Of a DNA stretch of 64,000 nt, positions 57,882-64,000 are shown piece after piece. How positions within the stretch are numbered: the first letter of the stretch is position 1; each line of letters opens with the position of its first letter. A program made the position numbers and the translations under genes. This DNA is from Termitomyces sp. T153. Lineage: Eukaryota > Basidiomycota > Agaricomycetes > Agaricales > Lyophyllaceae. The notes beneath the pieces are model-generated. The model did not search any database and had not been told where the DNA came from. It saw nothing but the letters and a program-made list of their open reading frames with translations. Where the stretch lies: positions 1,054,001-1,118,000 of the forward strand of contig JACKQL020000013.1 in NCBI GenBank assembly GCA_018296165.2. Reading direction: 5' to 3'.

Positions 57882-58723
57882 ATGCCACTCGCACGATCAC
57901 GATCACGAACACGAATACGATCAGACGAAGGATGGCGTGTCTTGCCTTCGAGTTCGCAGACGCAGAAACAGACACGGTCACAGACGAATCTGCCATCCAA
58001 CACATACACAGACACAAGATCTACTCCTACGAGCAGCACGCTCCGAGGATCAGACGCGTTTTCCGAGATCAAGATTGAGACTAGGTCGGAGAAGGGGGTT
58101 TATGTCGCGAGACCTCAGCCGACGGTGCGGAAGGAGGAGAATGGGTTCGCGACTTGGAAGACGAGGCGTGTGTCATGCAGCAGCAACGAACCTGCGCATT
58201 CGCTCCTGCCCCCACCTTATTCAGAGTCACCGTCGTACTCGCAAGCAGGACGCGAGAAAGGGGATGTTAAGAATGAACTTAACGAGCAAGAACACGAGAA
58301 CGAAAACGAAAACAAAAAGAACGAACACGAACACGAACCGCGCACGTTACCCATGTACCTCTTTTTCCTCGGATTCCGTACGTCCAGTACATCTCAGCAT
58401 CGACTGATACATTTCTAAATCCCTCATACATAGTCTGTCCGATACTCTGGATCATCGGCACATTCACTCTCCGACCGCCCCACACAGACCACGAGCGTCG
58501 ACCCGGAGGATCCCTAGATCCATCCAGAATATGGAGGCTGCCGCCAGAGGAGAAAGCGGAGGCGGAGAGAGAGGTGGAGAGGCTTATGAGGAGATGGGAG
58601 GTGGAGTGGAAGTGGGGGAAGAGGTGTATGTGGGCGTCGATTGTGTTTGTCGGGGTTGGGTTGGTGGTTGGTATGGCGATATGGCGGGCAATCGATGCTA
58701 GGGGCGGAAGTGGGCCGGGGTAG
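57882..58723 (+). CDS. Small basidiomycete membrane protein, paralogue (261 aa)
   Basis: Two exons, 57882-58377 and 58434-58723, 56-nt intron (GTACGT..ATAG). Start at the first ATG (MPLARSRSRTRIRSDEG). The N-terminal 165 residues are polar: Arg/Ser-rich start, a PPPYSESPSYS motif and an acidic/Asn repeat HENENENKKNEHEHE. The conserved hairpin follows: TLPMYLFFLGFLCPILWIIG, basic loop PEEKAEAEREVERLMRRWEVEWKWGKRC, membrane segment MWASIVFVGVGLVVGMAIW and a Gly-rich end. The intron lies at the same place and phase as in 46059-46666 (after GF, one base into a Leu codon), so the two genes are true paralogues despite opposite strands and 11 kb distance. Function unknown. Confidence 0.82.
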
Positions 58724-59281
58724 GATGCATGGAATTATGTATATAGCGCTGGACGCTGGACTAGAATGACATTAATGAGATTGAATTGTTGCATGTACGA
58801 TACATACATTATATAAACGCTTCAAATCAGACAAAAATCATCGACGGCTAATCTGGATTACAGATGGGTGTTGACATTGAGCGACATTAAATTCAATCAA
58901 AGTCATCGCATAAGAGCAATGTTCAAGTCCTGAAGGCAGCTGATCAATGTCTTCATAGACAGACAAGAGATAGTATTGGGAAAGGAGCACAAGTCTGAGA
59001 GAGGGAGGCGAATAGAGGGGCGGGTGTATTGGAATGGCGGATAGTCGATTTCCTGGTAAGAACCTGATACACTTCAAATAGGGTTGGACGAATATGAAGC
59101 TTGACAACTTAGGAAACAAATTTATCGTATGATCAGAAAATTAGTAACCCCGAGATTGAGCGTCTTCCAAAAGAGGTATATGTGCATGTGCAATGATTGG
59201 GTTTGTGGGAATCGTTAGACTGGGGTTTGGTACGACCGGTCGATAGGATGGTACAAAAAGACACTCCGAGAGAATGAGAAG
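58724..59281. other. Intergenic
   Basis: 560 bp before tRNA-Phe. A 93-codon minus-strand frame here (59119-58838) has no supporting features. Confidence 0.45.
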
Positions 59282-59385
59282 TGGGGGCACCGCGGATTGA
59301 ACGCGGGACCTTCAGAATAAATCGACTTCAAACAAAGAAAGTAATACACTTCAGTCTGCTGCTCTCCCAACTGAGCTATGCCCCC
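59282..59385 (-). tRNA. tRNA-Phe(GAA) with 31-nt intron
   Basis: Minus-strand cloverleaf: acceptor GGGGGCA/TGCCCCC, discriminator A, D stem GCTC/GAGC, anticodon stem GCAGA/TCTGA (outermost pair mismatched), T stem CCGCG/CGCGG with loop TTCAATC. Anticodon loop CT-GAA-G gives phenylalanine. A 31-nt intron follows G37. Total 104 nt = 73 + 31. A CpG-poor gypsy element begins about 100 bp upstream of its 5' end. Confidence 0.92.
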
Positions 59386-60489
59386 AATAATAAAAATAAC
59401 ATGAGTAATACTATCTAAATGTGCAAAATTTAAAACTTAGTTATCATTGGAACTCAAAGCGACGATCACGTCTGAACCTAGACAGGAAATACGAGAGGAA
59501 TCATACACTTCCATCTCAACAATCCCTTCTAGGTCAGTGGGAATGAAGGAAGTGGAGGTGAATGACAGAGAAGTGTGGATAGAGGAAGATCACATGCTGA
59601 AGAATGCCCAGAACATGAAGAATACATTCCAGAGTGAGTGATGGTTGACCTCCAGTATAGATGTGATAGATACCAAAACTATTAGCTTCTGTACAATGAG
59701 TGAGCAGGTCTAGAGATGGGCTATGAATAGTTTTCTTGAGATGAGGCTTGAGTGAAAGATCATGGACAGGAGGTAATGGTGGTAGCATCAGATTAATTTG
59801 TGGGCTCATCTCATTGCTAGAGAGAACCCCTGAAAACCTCTGGAAAGATAAGCTAATTCTGGTGATTCCACCTAGAGTAGCACCAAAACTGGACCTACCT
59901 TTTGAGAAGGTTCCAGCCATCAATGAGGGACCAGATTTGCAAGTGCAAGTCACTGTTAAAAGTTCCCTTCAAAGAACAAAGAGGGAGTTGGATAGAGCTA
60001 TTGATAAACTCTGGGAGGCTACAGTGCCTTTCAATACAAGAAGAACTATCGGAAATGTCTTCAGAATTGAGAGAAGATGATACAAAAGTTGACTCTAAAA
60101 TCAGGGACTCAATCTAGGGATTCTAAGATCCAAAAAGCAGCAGTTCAAAACCAGTCTGCCATAGCAAAAGGACAGTTGAGGCAAGTAGATGCCAATGACC
60201 TACCAGTTGCAACCTACTTCATTACAGATCAGACACAGGTTGGATTGCCTACTGGGGTGGTAGTGCATCAGGATTGTGTAGCTACTTACTTAGAAAATAT
60301 CCCTCCAGGAGAAAAGCCAGGAATGGTGTATGTGGCTAGAAATTTGCAGATCTTGAGATCTTTGAACCTCACCGTCAATCAGAAGTGGCAAGTGGAGACA
60401 ATTCCGAATAGTGGTTCTCAAGTAGTCTGTATGGCACTAAATGAGGCACTAGGGATGGGAGTCATGACCCATTGCTGGTGGGTTGAGCA

Positions 60490-60766
60490 GCTGGCAAGCA
60501 TTGCTTAGATGTAAAGTGGGTATTAGTAGGTACAGCATGTTAATGGCAGATAGGATGGGAGCTTATGTGAGGGCTGTATGAACTTTGAAAGGCTCAAACC
60601 AGAGTAAAGTGGCTTTGGGGCATGACTGGCAGGCTTGAAAAGGCTTTGGGCCAGAGTACCTTAGATAGTGTCTGTAAATCACACCTGTACATACTGCAGG
60701 GACTGACATATGGCTAAGCCACAACTGGTCCTCTAAAAATAAATGGAGATCATCATCATCATCATG
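60490..60766 (+). mobile_element. Short SINE-like copy with (ATC)n tail
   Basis: About 275 bp matching the 3' part of the 61459-62404 element in opposite orientation: 'aatggcagat', 'ttgaaaaggc', 'ggccagagtacct', 'actgcagg' in order, then an (atc)5 tail at 60749-60765. Its start ('gagcagctggcaagcattg') resembles the A-box head of the long copy, so it is either 5'-truncated or an internally deleted short form. Confidence 0.7.
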
Positions 60767-61452
60767 CTTAAGATTGACTTAAGATTTAGATATATATTTG
60801 AGGATGGAGAGTGCCAATAGTCAGATAAATGAATTAGTTGAAATGTTCCATTTACTTTTGCTAAAGGCTTCACCATTTATCTTCAAATGCATATCTTTGT
60901 CAAACCAGCTTATACTGTCCTGCTGGGGTCATCCTTCTAGCACACTGACAGAAAGCAACATACAAAATCTTCAAGATGGCAGTGCCATAATAACTATCAG
61001 GGATCCTCATACTGATTTTCAGACAGCCCTGCCCACTCTTTAAAGAGGGAAGATGCCAAGGGTAGGTGTTGGGGGAGATGGTGATCCAAAATTCTGGATC
61101 TTGATGAACTGGTCAGTTACCAGGGAGAGGTAGCAGTAATGAAATGGAGAAGTAGTTGTGACTGGATACACTATAAATAATAGTGGATCCAAAACTAAGA
61201 GTGGAAGGATGTGTATCTACAGGCCTTTGCTGTAGAGAGAGAGGTTGTAGAAAGACATGAGAAGACATTAGCAGCCTATCTCAATGGGCAGCTATGTCAG
61301 ATAAACAGAGATTTTGGAGAAAATCTTAGTACAGCAGGAAATCCTAGAGTTAGGAGCAGGTGTGGGGGAAACTGCACAAGTATTTTCTAAACAATACAAA
61401 CCTGTTGCTAGAAAGATGTTATTCTAGAAAATCCAGGTATCAGGAGGTTTGT

Positions 61453-61458
<6 letters not shown>

Positions 61459-61490
<32 letters not shown>

Positions 61491-62404
61491 CATTTCATTT
61501 ACTTAAAGACCTATTTTACATGTGAACTATAGTGTCCCAGGTCCTGCAGTTATGAAGGGGGGTGGTAATTATGAACACATCCAATAGGTACTCTGGCCAG
61601 ACACCTTTTCAAGTGTGCCAGTTATGCCTCATAGCCATTTTACTACAATTTGATCCTGTTGGAGTTCATACTACTTCCCACCATAAACTCCCCTCCTCAT
61701 CTGCCATCAATGTGCCTTCCCAATATCTAAACTCAGCTACACTTGGCAAAGCTTAGTTGGGATTGATTGGTGTAAGGCTGGAACCCAATTGGCACAGCTC
61801 ATGCCTTCCTCTAGTCAACCCTCAACCAAGGGCAGTCATGACTACACCCCTCCCATGCTCAGACATTATTTTCAGAGTACAAAATTCAGTAAGTCAGCAA
61901 TGAATCAGCTCAGCCAGGCTAATTAGCCCCTCAAATGGAGACCAAGTCTGATTGACAGGCCACATGGTACCTCAGCAGCCATTCCATACTATATTTACAC
62001 CCTATTTTCATGCCTACCCATGCCATGACATGCTTGGTCAGCAAGTTTCCTTCCCAGCACTTGGTCCAGATCCTCTCCCAAATCCATCACACTGACCCTC
62101 TCTTTTTTGATTGGACATGAGCATGGTGGTCACCAAACCTCATTGTGTCACAATGTTGATTGGTATGTTCCAAAGTGGCCTGCACAACAAAGCCTCCCTA
62201 GTCAAACACATGTGAGCAGTGGCTTTCTGGCAGTGTTGAATAAGCCAGGTGTGGTGTCTAAAGTGTTTTCCACCAAAGGCCACAGTGCATACCATGTCCA
62301 TTTCAGCCAAGAGTCAAACCCTCAACCTCTAGGTTAGGTGCTTGCCACTCAGAGTCATGTGATCCCTACAGGACACAATGGTGCCAGCTGAGCCACCATA
62401 CCCT
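61459..62404 (-). mobile_element. tRNA-headed SINE-like insertion, 946 bp
   Basis: Flanked by a perfect 13-bp duplication ggtttgtatagga (61446-61458 and 62405-62417) that interrupts gypsy pol. Read on the minus strand it starts GGGTATGGTGGCTCAGCTGG, where TGGCTCAGCTGG fits the pol III A box (62395-62384), and GGTTTGACTC at 62320-62311 fits a B box with its CpG lost. It ends in a (TCA)n tail of about 10 units (61459-61490). No coding capacity. TSD, tRNA-like head and simple-repeat tail are the marks of LINE-mobilised SINEs, but 946 bp is long for one. Confidence 0.75.
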
Positions 62405-64000
62405 GGTTTGTATAGGAACATCTGCAGAATGTAGACTGAGTGATACAAAGGTTTAAATATGCTGGAGGAACTTTCTCTGGGAAGAAGGCAGTAGTCTGTG
62501 CAGATGAAATCATAGTGGTTGGACACAGGTGTTCCTATGAGGGACAGAAACCCAAGACCAAGGGCTTGACCATTATTATGGGATGGGGTGATTGCCATGA
62601 TAAGTCAGATGTCAGAGCTTTCCTAGGTACTTATGGTATCTTTAGGATATTTGTTAAATACTATGCCAAAGTGGCTGCACCTATCAACAAGTTGACTCAG
62701 ATCCACACTCCCTTTGTTTGGGGAGAGCAACAGCAATCAGCAATGGCCCAGTTGAAGAACTTGCTAGCAGCAAGTGCACCTCTAAAGCCACTTGACTATG
62801 AGTCAGGAGAGGCAGTAGTCCTGTCAGTTGACACTTCTTGAATGGCAGTAGGCTTTGGAATATTCTAGGAAGCTCCAAACAATCCTAAGTAATACACCTG
62901 TGCTAAGCTAGGATCCATCACTTTGAATGAGAGAGAGGCAAGGTTCTTACAACCTAAGAGAGAACTCTATGGTTTGATGCAAGCCTTACAAGCCAATATA
63001 TATATTGGTGAGTTGGATGTAGGAAGCTTGTGGTAGAGACAGATGCCATATATTTGAAGGGAATGTTGAGCAATCCTGGAGTATGACCTAATGTTACTAT
63101 CATAAGATGAATTGAGGATGTACTACTCTATCATTTTACTTTGAAGCATGTGCCAGGAAAAACCTTCAGTGTTGATCTGTCCAGAATATGCAAGCAGTCA
63201 GGAGAAGGGGAGTACCCACCTGTTAACTCAGAGTTGGTGGTGAACCAAAGGCTATGCACTTTGAATATCCAGTGGAAGTCAATAACAAGCCAGGTTGAGA
63301 AGATTGGGAATGCCTTACACTTGAGGAATTTACAGATCAAATTGATACTAGAGGTGGCCATCTGCATACAGTAGCTACTGAAGTGTATACCTTTGAACAG
63401 GAATTTAATAGGGCAAGGTTCCAAGAAGTGGAACTTAGGAAGGCAGTTTCAAGCCAGTAGCAGACACTCAAGATGGATCCTGTTGCAGTACTAGCTCTTT
63501 CTCAGCTTCTGTCACCAGCAGAAGATACTGAGGAGAATAAAGAAGCAGACTTACCAGCCTACCTAGAGCATAGGAAAGGTGGTGAGAGTGAACAATGGGA
63601 TGACTTGATACCAAATTTACAGAGTTAGTTACAAGACCCAAGTAAAGAACCTGAGAGTTTGCAAGGTTGAGAACCAGACAAGTTCAAGAGGTTTGCAAAA
63701 CAGCTCTTCTTTGATATAAAGGAGAGGCTTTAACAGCACAATCATGAGGCCAGGCATAAGCTAGTAGTCAATATCAATAGACAAATGTTCATGCTTAAAT
63801 TAGTCCATGATGCCTTGGGGCATAGAGGAATTTATACAACCAAAATTTTAATACAAGAACAATTTTGGTGGCCAGGAATTGATGGAGATGTTTAGTAGTA
63901 TGTTGGGACTTATCATAACTGTCAGATATGTCAAAAGACAGTTGTAAACAGAGCCCAACTTTGACATGTACATCCTCTATCTTCCAAATGATCCACATTG

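Larger units (their letters stand above)
59450..64000 (+). mobile_element. Ty3/gypsy element, decayed, runs off window (block B)
   Basis: Plus-strand retrotransposon in broken frames, CpG-depleted from about 59500. Readable parts: a protease-upstream segment with IPPRVAPKLDLPFEKVP (59830-59920) and QVDANDLPVATYFITDQTQ..SGSQVVCMALNEALGM (60130-60460), reverse transcriptase/RNase H linker from 62440 (FKYAGGTFSGKKAVVCADEI, DVRAFLGTYGIFRIFVKYYAKVAAPINKLT, PLDYESGEAVVLSVDTS), and integrase zinc-binding part near 63800-63950 (HDALGHRGIYTTKILIQEQFWWPG). Two SINE-like insertions interrupt it. Stops are frequent. It is a different copy from those in block A. Confidence 0.85.

Noticed and set aside
59534..59953. 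139-codon minus-strand ORF
   Set aside because: Shadow of the plus-strand gypsy coding sequence.
61459..61490. (GAT)n as an independent microsatellite
   Set aside because: It sits exactly between the TSD and the element body, so it is the tail of the SINE-like insertion.

Overview
The window looks like nuclear DNA of a mushroom-forming basidiomycete (Agaricomycetes). Genes are broken by many 47-64 nt GT..AG introns, all three tRNA genes carry introns, and the gene set is typical of the group: AA5 glyoxal oxidase, trehalose-6-phosphate synthase, C-5 sterol desaturase, a multi-exon cytochrome P450, an SRA/YDG-domain protein and basidiomycete small membrane proteins. Exon joins below were worked out by eye from splice signals, reading frame and family conservation; no alignment or search was run.

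Gene-dense left part (1-26 kb). In order: the 5' part of a Pro/Tyr-rich gene (-), tRNA-Arg(CCG), a candidate MITE, glyoxal oxidase (+), tRNA-Pro(TGG), the mRNA export factor RAE1 (+), a decayed RTF2 (-), Mediator subunit MED21 (+), an SRA-domain protein (+), TPS1 (-), ribosomal stalk protein P0 (-), a large helical-repeat protein (+) and a DUF1295-type membrane reductase (+). Between RAE1 and the SRA gene lie three decayed RAE1 copies or fragments in both orientations and a 97-bp direct repeat, so this is a small locus of local duplication and decay around the intact MED21.

Accessory block (about 26.3-41.0 kb). This stretch has almost no CpG and holds nested, broken Ty3/gypsy retrotransposons (gag and pol on both strands), two inverted pieces of the neighbouring DUF1295 gene, and copies of a small orphan gene family (about 110 aa). 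Lining up the duplicated pieces with their CpG-intact relatives shows CpG turned into TpG or CpA almost everywhere, the signature of cytosine methylation followed by deamination. From 41.4 to 46 kb CpG returns, and relatives of the same repeats occur in the opposite orientation with CpG kept, including the only intact 110-aa family member.

Right part (46-64 kb). A small membrane protein (-), a secreted small protein (-), C-5 sterol desaturase (+), a P450 (+), duplicated non-coding sequence, a second member of the small-membrane-protein family (+) and tRNA-Phe(GAA). From about 59.5 kb a second CpG-poor gypsy element (+) runs off the window. It is interrupted by a 946-bp tRNA-headed, SINE-like insertion with a 13-bp target-site duplication and a (TCA)n tail, and by a shorter relative.

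The housekeeping genes do not form one pathway. The most notable points are the two CpG-purged blocks with internal controls, the SRA protein (a family that reads methylated CpG) in the same window, the orphan 110-aa family, the SINE-like element, and the RAE1/RTF2 decay around MED21.
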